A stretch of DNA of 28,478 bases from a virus, in IMG/VR virus record IMGVR_UViG_3300005663_000170, positions 1-28,478 of that record; one strand, written 5' to 3'. This document shows positions 13,527 to 28,478 of the stretch, piece after piece. How positions within the stretch are numbered: the stretch's first letter is position 1; every line of letters starts with the position of its first letter. The notes beneath the pieces were generated by a model. That model had not been told where the DNA came from. It saw only the letters and a program-made list of their open reading frames with translations, and did no database searches. Both the position numbers and the translations under genes were made by a program.

Positions 13527-15974
13527 ATGGCTTCAGAAAGAATGAATTTGAACAAGATTCGAAAGGCCCTCGGCAAGCAGGTAGTTGCTGGTGATCCGGG
13601 CGCGCTAGACCCCGCAGTCGGTCCCGGCGGCGGCACACACAACACTGATATCGAGATTGCAGATGACGTGGTAAAGCTGGTTGACACCAACTCTCCTAGC
13701 ACGCCTGATCTCGAAACTCGCGCCTACGAAGGTGGCACAGAGGATGACGGCTCTGCCGACACCCCGCCCTACGACGGCGACGCCTCTGTAGACGGCAACC
13801 CCGTGATTCCCGACACGATGGCAGCAACCGGCGGACGTGGCAACACGAAGCTTGGTGGCCCCATTGGCGGTGAGCCTCAGGGTGTAAATGAAGATGCAAA
13901 CGCCATCGAAGCTCAGGAAGATGCTGACGCAGGCGACGCACAAAAGAATAGTGGCGGCGGCGGACCGAGCGTTCAGCTTCCCGATACTCTGGAGGACGAC
14001 CTTTCCGTGGCTCCCAACGACCCTCACGCTTCTGTACAGGCTCTCACGACCGACGACATCGCTGACCTCCGCAAGATCGTGGCGGAAGATGCCGAGTCCA
14101 ACGTCGCGAAGGCAGTCAAGGCCCTCCAGTGGCTTGACCGCAACCCTAACCACGCACAGCGACAGCAGGTTCGCGCTGGCATCGACGCCTGGAAGCCCCG
14201 CCCCGAGATCGCTCGCGAAGCTCAGGCCCGATATGGCTTTGCATTCCTGCACACCGAAGCTGCTGCTGCTCCAGAGAGCGCAGATTACACCCGCAAGGTT
14301 CTATCCTGGCTCAAGAAGTTTGTGACTGCTCGCAAGATCACGATCGCTTCTGAGTTCCTCAAGAGCAAGGACGCCCAGGCCGAACCCAAGCTTGCTTCTC
14401 AGATTCAGTCTTGGTTGGTTAAAGCTGTGGATCAGGTTCGTGAGAACAGAGAAGATGTTGGCATTGATGACATCACCCTTTACGGTCCCCAGAACGACTC
14501 CCCATCCCACAAGCCTGCCGCTTCTGACGATGGTTTCGATGAGCCCAAGGTTGTGAGCCTAGACGACGTTCCGTTCCTCGACCCCGAGCGCCATCCTGCA
14601 CAGGCTGGTTCTGAGGTTGACGAGCAGTCCGGCACTCCGGCACAAGACGGAAACGCTGTAGATGGCGACTCTTTCGACGCCAAGGGCCACGATCGCGCCA
14701 AGGAGAGCAATCTCCCGACCGCCGGTCACAAGGCTACGGCAATGCCCCCGACGGACCCGATGGCTCAGCCCCCGGCTCCGGTAGAGGCTCCCCCGGTTCC
14801 CGGAATGCCTGACCCGATGGCTGACCCGCTTGGAATGCCCCCGGCTCCCGGAATGAACCCGATGGCTGACCCGATGGCTATGGACCCGATGGCTATGGAC
14901 CCGATGGCTATGGACCCGATGGCTATGGAGGCACCGCCCGAGATGCCCATGGGTGACGAGATGATTCCTGGGATTCCCCCGGTTCTGCCCGAAGGCGAGC
15001 CTGAGCTTCCGATGGAAGGAATGGGCGGTGAGATGGGTGGCGGCGGAATGCCGATGGCCCCAGCCGCTGGCCCTGACGCCGGTATGGAACAATCCCTTGA
15101 AGAGTGGCTACAGCAAGAGCTTATGGCCCCGGAGGTAGGTATGGACCCCGCCCAGTCCGCTCATGTTGAAATGCTCTCGAACTTCGAGGACATCGGAATC
15201 GTCGCCGCAGAGGACGTAGTAATGTCCCTCTACAACGCCGATCAGGAAAACCCGCACTGGAACATCGACATTAACGGTCGCCCCGTTGCCCGCGTCGAGC
15301 TTGCTGCTCAGCCGAAGCCTGAGGAGGTCCGTTCGACGTTCCTCTCCGGTCCCTACGCTGAGAACATTGCTCAGGCGATGGCCAAGGTCGGCGTTGTTGA
15401 CGTTCTGAGTGCAATCAACGCAAAGCCTTACGCTGCGAAGATTGAGGTTGGTAAGTTGGCCAAGAAGATCCGAGCCAAGGTTGAGGAAGAGATGGAAGAG
15501 AAGCTGGCTGAAGCAGTCGGTACCCTCCGAGATCGTTTCCTTACCGCCGCACGAATCGCCCTCGCCGGTTACAACAACAACTTCTTCCGTGGCGAAGATC
15601 ATCAGCTCAAGGCTGCGATCTGGAGCGAGCTTGGACGCATTGGTGTCCGGGACGCTGCTGGCCTCATTGAGGCTAGTTTCGATGAGGGGTCCGTACCCTT
15701 CTTCGAGTCGGTCATGGCGAAGGCTGAAGAACTCATGGACCTGCCCGACGAAGCGCGTGACGCAATCGCCAAGGCAATCCCTGAGAGCAACTCCCTTGTG
15801 GAGGCAGGTGCCTCGACTGGGAACAACCTGCCCATGCACGAAGACATGGCATCACAGCTCGAAGCGGGAAATATGCCGTTCACGAACCCGGCAGCGCCGG
15901 TCGTGGCATCCCGAGGCGACGTGACTGCCGGTCTCCGAAAGCGGGTACGATTGTCAACATTCCGGTCCAGCTAA
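13527..15974 (+). CDS. large scaffold-like head protein with Met-Asp-Pro repeat linker
   Basis: The start is placed at ATG 13527 because AGAGGAAA lies just upstream and the structured leader precedes it; the longer frame from 13392 would put the promoter-like TATAAT inside codons. The product is 816 residues. Residues 25-170 are acidic and low in complexity. A helical region lies at about 190-310. A Pro/Met-rich linker at about 410-510 includes nearly four tandem DPMAM repeats (449-469). The C-terminal part has a small alpha/beta domain, then a long charged helix at about 640-672 (KKIRAKVEEEMEEKLAEAV) and more helices. It lies between protease and capsid, where T4-type phages carry the scaffold core, so I infer scaffold or internal head protein. 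It is long for a scaffold. Confidence 0.65.
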   Translation: MASERMNLNKIRKALGKQVVAGDPGALDPAVGPGGGTHNTDIEIADDVVKLVDTNSPSTPDLETRAYEGGTEDDGSADTPPYDGDASVDGNPVIPDTMAATGGRGNTKLGGPIGGEPQGVNEDANAIEAQEDADAGDAQKNSGGGGPSVQLPDTLEDDLSVAPNDPHASVQALTTDDIADLRKIVAEDAESNVAKAVKALQWLDRNPNHAQRQQVRAGIDAWKPRPEIAREAQARYGFAFLHTEAAAAPESADYTRKVLSWLKKFVTARKITIASEFLKSKDAQAEPKLASQIQSWLVKAVDQVRENREDVGIDDITLYGPQNDSPSHKPAASDDGFDEPKVVSLDDVPFLDPERHPAQAGSEVDEQSGTPAQDGNAVDGDSFDAKGHDRAKESNLPTAGHKATAMPPTDPMAQPPAPVEAPPVPGMPDPMADPLGMPPAPGMNPMADPMAMDPMAMDPMAMDPMAMEAPPEMPMGDEMIPGIPPVLPEGEPELPMEGMGGEMGGGGMPMAPAAGPDAGMEQSLEEWLQQELMAPEVGMDPAQSAHVEMLSNFEDIGIVAAEDVVMSLYNADQENPHWNIDINGRPVARVELAAQPKPEEVRSTFLSGPYAENIAQAMAKVGVVDVLSAINAKPYAAKIEVGKLAKKIRAKVEEEMEEKLAEAVGTLRDRFLTAARIALAGYNNNFFRGEDHQLKAAIWSELGRIGVRDAAGLIEASFDEGSVPFFESVMAKAEELMDLPDEARDAIAKAIPESNSLVEAGASTGNNLPMHEDMASQLEAGNMPFTNPAAPVVASRGDVTAGLRKRVRLSTFRSS
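14873..14932 (+). repeat. 15-bp tandem repeat, about 3.9 copies
   Basis: The unit GATGGCTATGGACCC is repeated at 14873, 14888 and 14903 without change, and a fourth copy at 14918 diverges in its last bases. It encodes repeated DPMAM in the linker of the scaffold-like protein. Copy number could change in frame by slippage. Confidence 0.9.
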
Positions 15975-16006
15975 GCTAGACCACAAGGATAAAAGGAAAT
16001 TAAATC

Positions 16007-16759
16007 ATGGGATACGATCTAAAACGATCTCACTTCAGCCTAGTGCTGGAGAAAGTAGTTCAGGCTGGTCAGGTTATCACGGAAGAGGGTGTACTGCTCT
16101 ATGCCGCTCTTGACGCTGCCACGGGTACGGAAGTTGTTCTTCCGTCCGACGAGAGCGCAGGGGTTATCGCAGGCTTTGCCATTCGCGACAACGCTGACCA
16201 CGCCACCACGTCCGAAGTAGAGAGCATCACGGTTCCGGCCAGCGCTCCCTATCAGGTTCAGCTTCGCAACAACAACCTTGTTGCATCCACCCCGGCTGAC
16301 GGTTCGACGGCGCAGCTATCGGCTATTCTGGACGATGGTACTACCCAGATGACCAACGCAAATGATAGCTCTGGTGGAGCTAACTCCGTTGGTGTCGATG
16401 ACGTGACTGGTCTTCTGGACTTCGACGTGGCTCGTGCTGGTGAAACTATCGTGGTGACCTATCGGTACAACCTCACGGTTGCTGAGAGCCGCCTCAAGTT
16501 CTTCCAGCGCAACATCAATAACGAGGCTTCCACCCTGTTCGGTCAGGTTGGTGTCGGTATGGGACACGGTGAGATCTTCACCGACCAGTTCGACGCTACC
16601 GTCGAATGGAGCACTAGCCCGACCATTGCGTCCGGTGCAGGTGGTACTCTTACCGTAGGCGGTTCCGGTGCTGTTCTTGACGCTCGCGTCATCAGCGTGC
16701 CGAACGTGAACAACCCGCTTCTCGGAGTCAGCTTCGACATCGGCGGCTCTGTCGCGTAA
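16007..16759 (+). CDS. putative capsid decoration or head surface protein
   Basis: The 250-residue protein follows an AAGGA ribosome site and lies directly before the major capsid gene. It starts with a region of small strands (VQAGQVITEEGVLLYAALDA) that looks like the beta-tulip or lambda gpD-type pattern of decoration proteins. It then has alternating Thr/Val/Ala-rich strands and Gly/Ser turns to the end, with no catalytic motif and no cysteine. Position and beta-rich composition suggest a protein on the capsid surface. A fibre or minor head protein is also possible. Confidence 0.55.
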   Translation: MGYDLKRSHFSLVLEKVVQAGQVITEEGVLLYAALDAATGTEVVLPSDESAGVIAGFAIRDNADHATTSEVESITVPASAPYQVQLRNNNLVASTPADGSTAQLSAILDDGTTQMTNANDSSGGANSVGVDDVTGLLDFDVARAGETIVVTYRYNLTVAESRLKFFQRNINNEASTLFGQVGVGMGHGEIFTDQFDATVEWSTSPTIASGAGGTLTVGGSGAVLDARVISVPNVNNPLLGVSFDIGGSVA

Positions 16760-16777
16760 GTCGTAGTGTAGCAATAT

Positions 16778-16805
16778 AGCGGGACGGTCGGAAGGCCGTT
16801 CCGCT
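16778..16805 (+). terminator. 12-bp hairpin with GGAA loop after the decoration gene
   Basis: AGCGGGACGGTC (16778-16789) and GGCCGTTCCGCT (16794-16805) form a 12-bp stem with two G-U pairs around a GGAA tetraloop. No U-tract follows (TGATAC), so it is probably a partial terminator, RNase-resistant end or processing site, not a full stop to transcription. Confidence 0.5.
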
Positions 16806-16818
16806 TGATACACCCTTA

Positions 16819-16838
16819 CCTCCCCTGAGCGGGGGAGG
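16819..16838 (+). terminator. second hairpin ahead of the capsid gene
   Basis: CCTCCCC (16819-16825) pairs with GGGGAGG (16832-16838) across a six-base loop, followed by CTGATTTAT. It lies 14 bases after the first hairpin and about 85 bases before the capsid ATG. The weak T-rich tail makes strong termination unlikely; modulation of capsid mRNA level or stability is plausible. Confidence 0.45.
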
Positions 16839-16923
16839 CTGATTTATCTCGGATTATTTGAACGCTCACGGTGTAAAGAAATTTCAGACTTACTAACTCT
16901 TGGACTACTATAGGAGAAAACAA

Positions 16924-18057
16924 ATGTCTAAGAACCCCTATCTAGCTCGCCCGGCATACGTCGGACGCAACGGGGATGCGCTCGTAGATGGTGGCCATAA
17001 AGCTGGCCGCGTTTCGCGAGCAGGCACCGTGATTCAGTCAAATACTGAGTCTGCTGTTGCAGGTAATGGCGAGATCAACGCAGGAAGCAAGCGTGAGCTG
17101 ATGCAGGCCATCAGTTCGCTACAGCGCGCGGTGTCAGTCGGTGAAGTCCGACAGGCTTCGCAGCAAGAGCAGTACGGCGATGTCGTACAGGCTCGACGTG
17201 AGCTGGTCGAGGCTGCCTACGCCGACAAGAACGGTGAAGGTTGGCAGGTACTCGGCGAGGTAATCGGTGAAGAGATCTGGGAGACCCTAGGTCGTGAAGG
17301 CTTCGCCCGCAAGACTCTTCTCATCAAGCCCCTGGGCAAGGGTGAGACTGGTCGATTGCGCGTCCGCCGCAAGGATGTGATTTCGTTCTTCGCCACAAGC
17401 GATCCGAACGTCATTGCTTCCAGCGTCCGACAGTTCTACATCTACCCGCCCGAGTTCTACTTGATCGCGCACATTACGATCGAGGACAAGGAGATTGAGC
17501 AAGCTTCTGGCGATCTTCTGGACGACAAGTACCAAGACGGTCTTGAGCAGATCATGGTCAACGAGGATAACGTTTGGCGTAACCTCATCAATGCTGCCGC
17601 TGGCGCATCGAATGACCTGTTCCTGTTCAACACCTTCACGCCCACGGTATTCTCCACCATGCGTACACAGATTGCGCGTTGGGGTATCCCGGTAACTGGT
17701 GCGGTCATCGCCTTCGACCTCTGGGACGACATCATTGCTGACACTGAGTTCAGCACTTGGTTCGACCCGGTATCGAAGCACGAGATCGTTCTTGAAGGTT
17801 CCCTCGGCAGCATCCTTGGTGTTAATCTCATCACGGACGCCTTCCGCCACGATACCTTGCAGGTGTTGCAGCCCGGTGAAGTTTACTTCGTCGGTGCCCC
17901 GCAGACCCTCGGTGGTATTACGCAGCGTAAGGAACTCGCCACTGAGAGCATCAACAAGTACAACCAGGGCAAGCCGGAGCGCGGCTGGTTCATGGAGACC
18001 ATAGAGGGAATGTCAATTGTGAATTCCCGAGCAGTTACACGCGGTAACCGCGTATAG
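16924..18057 (+). CDS. major capsid protein, HK97 fold
   Basis: The ATG at 16924 follows a strong AGGAG at 16912-16916; the frame extended to 16900 would contain that site. The 377-residue protein has a helical, charged N-terminal region (about residues 45-95, KRELMQAISSLQRAVSVGEV) like the delta domain that the maturation protease removes. It then shows HK97-like elements: a long spine helix (about 190-225), strands around the A-domain, and a C-terminal part ending GWFMETIEGMSIVNSRAVTR, typical of T4-like and jumbo-phage capsid proteins. It is followed by a strong terminator and preceded by a two-hairpin leader, fitting a heavily expressed gene. Identification rests on place, length and C-terminal pattern. 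Confidence 0.85.
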   Translation: MSKNPYLARPAYVGRNGDALVDGGHKAGRVSRAGTVIQSNTESAVAGNGEINAGSKRELMQAISSLQRAVSVGEVRQASQQEQYGDVVQARRELVEAAYADKNGEGWQVLGEVIGEEIWETLGREGFARKTLLIKPLGKGETGRLRVRRKDVISFFATSDPNVIASSVRQFYIYPPEFYLIAHITIEDKEIEQASGDLLDDKYQDGLEQIMVNEDNVWRNLINAAAGASNDLFLFNTFTPTVFSTMRTQIARWGIPVTGAVIAFDLWDDIIADTEFSTWFDPVSKHEIVLEGSLGSILGVNLITDAFRHDTLQVLQPGEVYFVGAPQTLGGITQRKELATESINKYNQGKPERGWFMETIEGMSIVNSRAVTRGNRV

Positions 18058-18119
18058 TTGCTGGTCCGTGTAATAACAGTTACGACTGTAGTTGCACATT
18101 CCATTTGGTTCCAAAAGAG

Positions 18120-18151
18120 GAGGCCGGAGGCAGTGCCTCCGGCCTCTTTTT
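18120..18151 (+). terminator. strong rho-independent terminator after the capsid gene
   Basis: GAGGCCGGAGGC (18120-18131) and GCCTCCGGCCTC (18135-18146) form a perfect 12-bp GC-rich stem with an AGT loop, followed by TTTTT at 18147-18151. This is a classic intrinsic terminator on the plus strand and closes the head transcription unit. Confidence 0.93.
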
Positions 18152-18175
18152 GTTGCAGTACACTAAAGTAACCTC

Positions 18176-18868
18176 ATGGATGAATTGAAGTTTTGTAGAG
18201 GTTGCTCCCAAGATTTACCAAAGGCCGAGTTTGCCAAGCGTGCAGATCGACCACTAGGTACGTCGAGCCGATGCAAGAAATGTCTCAGTGCGGACCTCAG
18301 GAAGAAGTACCAAGACCCCGAATTCGCAGAGAAGGACATAGCAAGAGCTTCCAAGTGGGCTAAGGACAACCCAGAGAAGCATGTAGCCAGAACTACAAAC
18401 TGGAAGAAACAGAACCCGGAAAAAGTGTCCAAGCAGCAAAAGCGCTGGTACGACGACAACAAAGAAAGAGTCAGAGACAACCAGAGAACCTACGAGAAAG
18501 AGAGATACAACACAGACCCGAACTACATGCTCCGAAAGCGTCTCAGAAGCCGAATGTACGACATTTTCAGGTCTGAGACAAGGAACGGAAAGAAAGCAGG
18601 ATCGCACGTAAGAGACCTAGGGTGTTCTATAACACAGCTTATCTCTTACATGGAGGACAAGTTTACACCAGAAATGACCTGGGACAACCACGGAGCACTC
18701 TGGGAGATAGACCACGTTGTACCGCTGGCCAATTTTGACTTGACGGACAGGAACCAGTTTCTAGAGGCGTGCCACTTTACCAATTTACAACCCTTAGGAA
18801 TTGATGAACACTTGGAAAAGACCACAAGAGAATTGGCGGACACATGCAACCTTTCAACTGGTCAATAA
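18176..18868 (+). CDS. free-standing HNH homing endonuclease
   Basis: The 230-residue protein has two N-terminal CxxC pairs (CRGC and CKKC), a long basic linker with repeated W(K/A)K..NPEK units (about 60-115) that probably lies in the DNA groove, and a C-terminal HNH core: WEIDHVVPLANFDL, then FLEACHFTNLQPL. These match phage HNH homing nucleases. The Asp-His and the Asn of the metal-finger are present, so it may be active. It lies just behind the capsid terminator with no good ribosome site and A-rich codons (AGA, AAG) unlike its neighbours, as expected of an inserted mobile gene. Its end overlaps the next gene by 25 bases. Confidence 0.87.
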   Translation: MDELKFCRGCSQDLPKAEFAKRADRPLGTSSRCKKCLSADLRKKYQDPEFAEKDIARASKWAKDNPEKHVARTTNWKKQNPEKVSKQQKRWYDDNKERVRDNQRTYEKERYNTDPNYMLRKRLRSRMYDIFRSETRNGKKAGSHVRDLGCSITQLISYMEDKFTPEMTWDNHGALWEIDHVVPLANFDLTDRNQFLEACHFTNLQPLGIDEHLEKTTRELADTCNLSTGQ

Positions 18869-19083
18869 AGGCATTCAACTTTGGTTCTAAAGATGGCTCG
18901 TACAAGCTGAGAATTGAGGAAGCAGAAGACAACATTTCTATGGGTGTAGAGATGTTGAAAAGGGTCAAGCAGTCGGGTGCGCCCGAGGCTACCTCTGAGC
19001 AGATTGAACAGATAGCAGGTGAACTTAGTTCTACCTTAGACAAACTTCGCCAACTACGTACCAACATGAAATCCATGATATAG
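18844..19083 (+). CDS. small coiled-coil protein
   Basis: The 79-residue product starts inside the last 25 bases of the HNH gene, in another frame. The first 25 residues are mixed; residues 25-79 are helical with heptad-like spacing (SEQIEQIAGELSSTLDKLRQ). The small size and helical repeat suggest a small virion or assembly protein. No family is recognised. The start could be slightly later. The gap to the next gene is ten bases, so the two are likely co-transcribed. Confidence 0.5.
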   Translation: MQPFNWSIKAFNFGSKDGSYKLRIEEAEDNISMGVEMLKRVKQSGAPEATSEQIEQIAGELSSTLDKLRQLRTNMKSMI

Positions 19084-19093
19084 GAGACCCAGA

Positions 19094-19411
19094 ATGACTC
19101 GGGCACAAAGACTTCTTACATTGGCCTACAAGGCCCACCAGCGCGGCGAGGAAACCATCGCAGCACGCATTACTGCGTTTGCTTTTGCCGAGCCGGATTC
19201 AGCACAGATTTTCGAGAAGATTACTTCTGATAAGACCTCGGGGACCTCCGAGGTTGATCGTGCTGAAGCTACAATCCGAGCTGCCGAAGCTACTACTAAG
19301 GGTGCTATCTTTAGTGGTAGAGGGAGCAATGCGCTCTTGGCAATCGCGGAGAAGGCCCACAGAGACGGTCTTCCCAAGATAGCCGCAGCAATCGCTAACG
19401 CAGCCAGATAA
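19094..19411 (+). CDS. small helical protein with an internal duplication
   Basis: The 105-residue protein starts after a GGAGA site. Its two ends resemble each other: residues 7-31 (LLTLAYKAHQRGEETIAARI) and residues 80-105 (LLAIAEKAHRDGLPKIAAAI) share the pattern LLxxAxKAHxxGxxxIAAxI. Each copy looks like a helical hairpin, separated by a Ser/Thr/Glu-rich linker. No catalytic motif is visible and the function is unknown. It lies between the head genes and the fibre genes. Confidence 0.65.
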   Translation: MTRAQRLLTLAYKAHQRGEETIAARITAFAFAEPDSAQIFEKITSDKTSGTSEVDRAEATIRAAEATTKGAIFSGRGSNALLAIAEKAHRDGLPKIAAAIANAAR

Positions 19412-19432
19412 TCGGTCTGCCACCCTCTCTAA

Positions 19433-20509
<1,077 letters not shown>

Positions 20510-20524
20510 AGAACTGGAGACTGA

Positions 20525-26993
<6,469 letters not shown>

Positions 26994-26994
26994 G

Positions 26995-28467
26995 ATGGCT
27001 CATCGTCACCAAATCATCATCATACCCAATGTAATAGACATGAAGGCCCTGGACTTTGATGGAACTGAACAGTTGCTTAACTCCTCAGACAACCCACTTG
27101 GTATCGCTAATGAGTGGAGCATTCAGATAAACGCCAATCCCGGTAGCGATTCTAACGATATTTACTTGTTGCGTATTCAACCGATTACCGGGTTTGGTAA
27201 TCAAATAGCTATTCATTTAAGAGGAGATCAAGCTAACGACCCGATTAGCGTACGGATTTTGCGTGCTAATGGAAATTCCCTGAAAGATTATGAATGGGAC
27301 AGCACCTACACCGTAGGGACAAAGGTTTCCTATATTGTCACCTGGGACGGCACGGATTTGCTGCTCTACATAGACGGAGTGCTAACTGCGGCTGATACTT
27401 TGATCTCCGATTTCTCCTCAGCAATGACCGCAACAGACAGAAGAGTTTCTGTGGGGTCAGCGCTGGGTGGTGTGCCCTGGGTAGGTTTGATTCATTCAAC
27501 TTCTGTGTGGAATGTGGTGCTTACCCAAGCAGAGATTACTACTCTTCAGAACAGCGATTCCCCGGAAAATATAGACAACAGATTCAACTCCGGTGACTAC
27601 TTTAGTTCGGCGAACCTTCAGCATTACTGGCGTCATGGGTTGGATGCAGCAGATATAGGCAAGGATTCAGGAAAAGCATCAACGCTCATCGACATCGGTG
27701 ACAACGCCACGGGCATCACAGCAGATGATATCGTGGAATACACCTCGGGAGTTGAAGATACGAAGGCCCTGGATTTCACTACAGGTGAACATCTTAGAAA
27801 CACCACAGAGCAAGCAATAGGTATAGCTAATACTTGGTCTATTCAAGCAAACTATGAGCCTTCAAATGTTGCATTTGAGTTCTCGGTGATGGGAATCGGA
27901 ACCAACAACACTAACAAAGATATGATTCGATTTGATCTTATAGGGAATGTAGCAAATGATCCTTTGCGCATAATTCTAACCGAGAATGACACCACAGTAA
28001 TCAAGCAGTATGATTGGGAGAGTGTTCATACCCTCGGTGTCAAAATAAGTGTGATCGCGACATGGGATGGCACCAATCTTGTCGTGTATATAGATGGGGT
28101 AGAAACCGCTGCTACCACCAAGACTACAGACAATGCAGGGTCTCAATTAGCCACTGTACGGTCAGTAGCAGTAGGCGGTAGAACTGTCGGCTCATTTTCC
28201 TTCTCTGGGGATATTCATTCGGTTTCTGTGTGGGATTCAGTCCTCACTCAAGCAGAGGTGACTTCCCTTCAGAATTCAAGCTCACCGCAGAGCATCGACA
28301 ATCGCTTTGACTTTGGCAGCTATGCAAGCTCATCCAACCTTCAGCACTACTGGCGCTGCGGGTTCGATGCCACAGATATTGGCAGGGATTACGGCAACGC
28401 TTCCACGCTCATCGACATCGGTGACAACGCCGAGAACATCACAGCAGATGATATTGTGACCTACTGA
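26995..28467 (+). CDS. tandem double LamG-domain protein, likely fibre tip or adhesin
   Basis: The 490-residue protein is an internal duplication of about 241 residues. Both halves begin KALDF, continue with IANxWSIQ, a VTWDGT or ATWDGT strand with LxxYIDG, and SVWxxVLTQAEITTLQNS, and end with SSxNLQHYWRxG and TLIDIGDNA...ITADDIV. These are LamG/concanavalin A-like (Laminin_G_3 type) jelly rolls, a fold used for glycan or protein binding. The same module with its SSANL tail is present once in the preceding gene. It has no collagen repeat and no signal peptide. The ATG follows two bases after the upstream stop. It probably acts as a separate binding subunit of the fibre array. Confidence 0.8.
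   Translation: MAHRHQIIIIPNVIDMKALDFDGTEQLLNSSDNPLGIANEWSIQINANPGSDSNDIYLLRIQPITGFGNQIAIHLRGDQANDPISVRILRANGNSLKDYEWDSTYTVGTKVSYIVTWDGTDLLLYIDGVLTAADTLISDFSSAMTATDRRVSVGSALGGVPWVGLIHSTSVWNVVLTQAEITTLQNSDSPENIDNRFNSGDYFSSANLQHYWRHGLDAADIGKDSGKASTLIDIGDNATGITADDIVEYTSGVEDTKALDFTTGEHLRNTTEQAIGIANTWSIQANYEPSNVAFEFSVMGIGTNNTNKDMIRFDLIGNVANDPLRIILTENDTTVIKQYDWESVHTLGVKISVIATWDGTNLVVYIDGVETAATTKTTDNAGSQLATVRSVAVGGRTVGSFSFSGDIHSVSVWDSVLTQAEVTSLQNSSSPQSIDNRFDFGSYASSSNLQHYWRCGFDATDIGRDYGNASTLIDIGDNAENITADDIVTY
27682..28431 (+). repeat. long coding tandem duplication with 27-bp identical block
   Basis: ACGCTCATCGACATCGGTGA and the next seven bases (27682-27708) recur exactly at 28405-28431. The offset of 723 bases (241 codons) equals the LamG repeat length. 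Most of the rest of the two copies has diverged, so this block may have been kept by selection or recent gene conversion. Confidence 0.85.
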
Positions 28468-28478
28468 TGGCTGGCAAT
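28467..28478 (+). CDS. first four codons of a further gene (truncated by window)
   Basis: TGATGG at 28465-28470 gives a stop-start overlap of one base, as between several other genes here. The frame reads Met-Ala-Gly-Asn up to the window end. Nothing can be said about its function. Confidence 0.4.

Noticed and set aside
16900-16923. Eight-codon extension of the major capsid protein
   Set aside because: It would place the strong AGGAG site inside the gene and leave the ATG at 16900 without a ribosome site.

Overview
This window looks like a piece of the late, structural region of a large tailed double-stranded DNA phage. It is not ordinary bacterial chromosome. The evidence is the contiguous order of a large terminase subunit, portal, capsid maturation protease, scaffold-like protein and HK97-fold major capsid protein, followed by collagen-like fibre genes. 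The order portal, protease, scaffold, capsid and the look of the protease (T4 gp21-like) suggest a T4-type head module, probably of a myovirus. The host cannot be read from the window. A C-terminal Cys-rich motif in the GIY-YIG endonuclease resembles one common in actinobacterial phages, which is a weak hint only. I saw no tRNA, integrase, CRISPR array or replication origin. No gene-free stretch exceeds 300 bases. The longest gaps are 16760-16923, 13378-13526 and 8160-8298, and each holds structure described below.

Layout. 1-757: the 3' end of an unknown gene converging on a RuvC-like resolvase on the minus strand, the only clear minus-strand gene. 843-3815: five plus-strand genes leading to the terminase, the first with a four-cysteine module and a sigma-region-4-like helix-turn-helix. 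3815-8159: TerL with a zinc-binding insertion, a small zinc protein and the portal. 8161-8299: a decayed HNH endonuclease fragment. 8299-10227: a protein with a Fe/Mn superoxide dismutase fold that keeps all four metal ligands, then an unknown protein. 10263-18057: maturation protease, a charged scaffold-like protein, a GIY-YIG endonuclease, a small zinc-ribbon protein interrupted by an endonuclease-free mini-intein, an 816-residue scaffold-like protein, a likely decoration protein and the major capsid protein, closed by a strong terminator at 18120-18151. 18176-19411: an HNH endonuclease and two small helical proteins. 19445-28467: five fibre genes built by shuffling a few modules (shared N-terminal domain, Gly-X-Y repeats, C1q/TNF-like domain, beta-repeat domain, LamG domain, shared C-terminal domain).

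How the parts work together. Resolvase, TerL and portal would prepare and package DNA. The protease, scaffold-like proteins and capsid protein would assemble and mature the head. The collagen and LamG proteins would form trimeric fibres or surface appendages that bind host glycans. The mobile parts (HNH remnant, GIY-YIG gene, mini-intein, HNH gene) all sit in the head region and use more A-rich codons than their neighbours. The observations I rate highest are the SOD-fold protein inside the head module, the mini-intein next to a free-standing GIY-YIG gene, and the modular fibre array.
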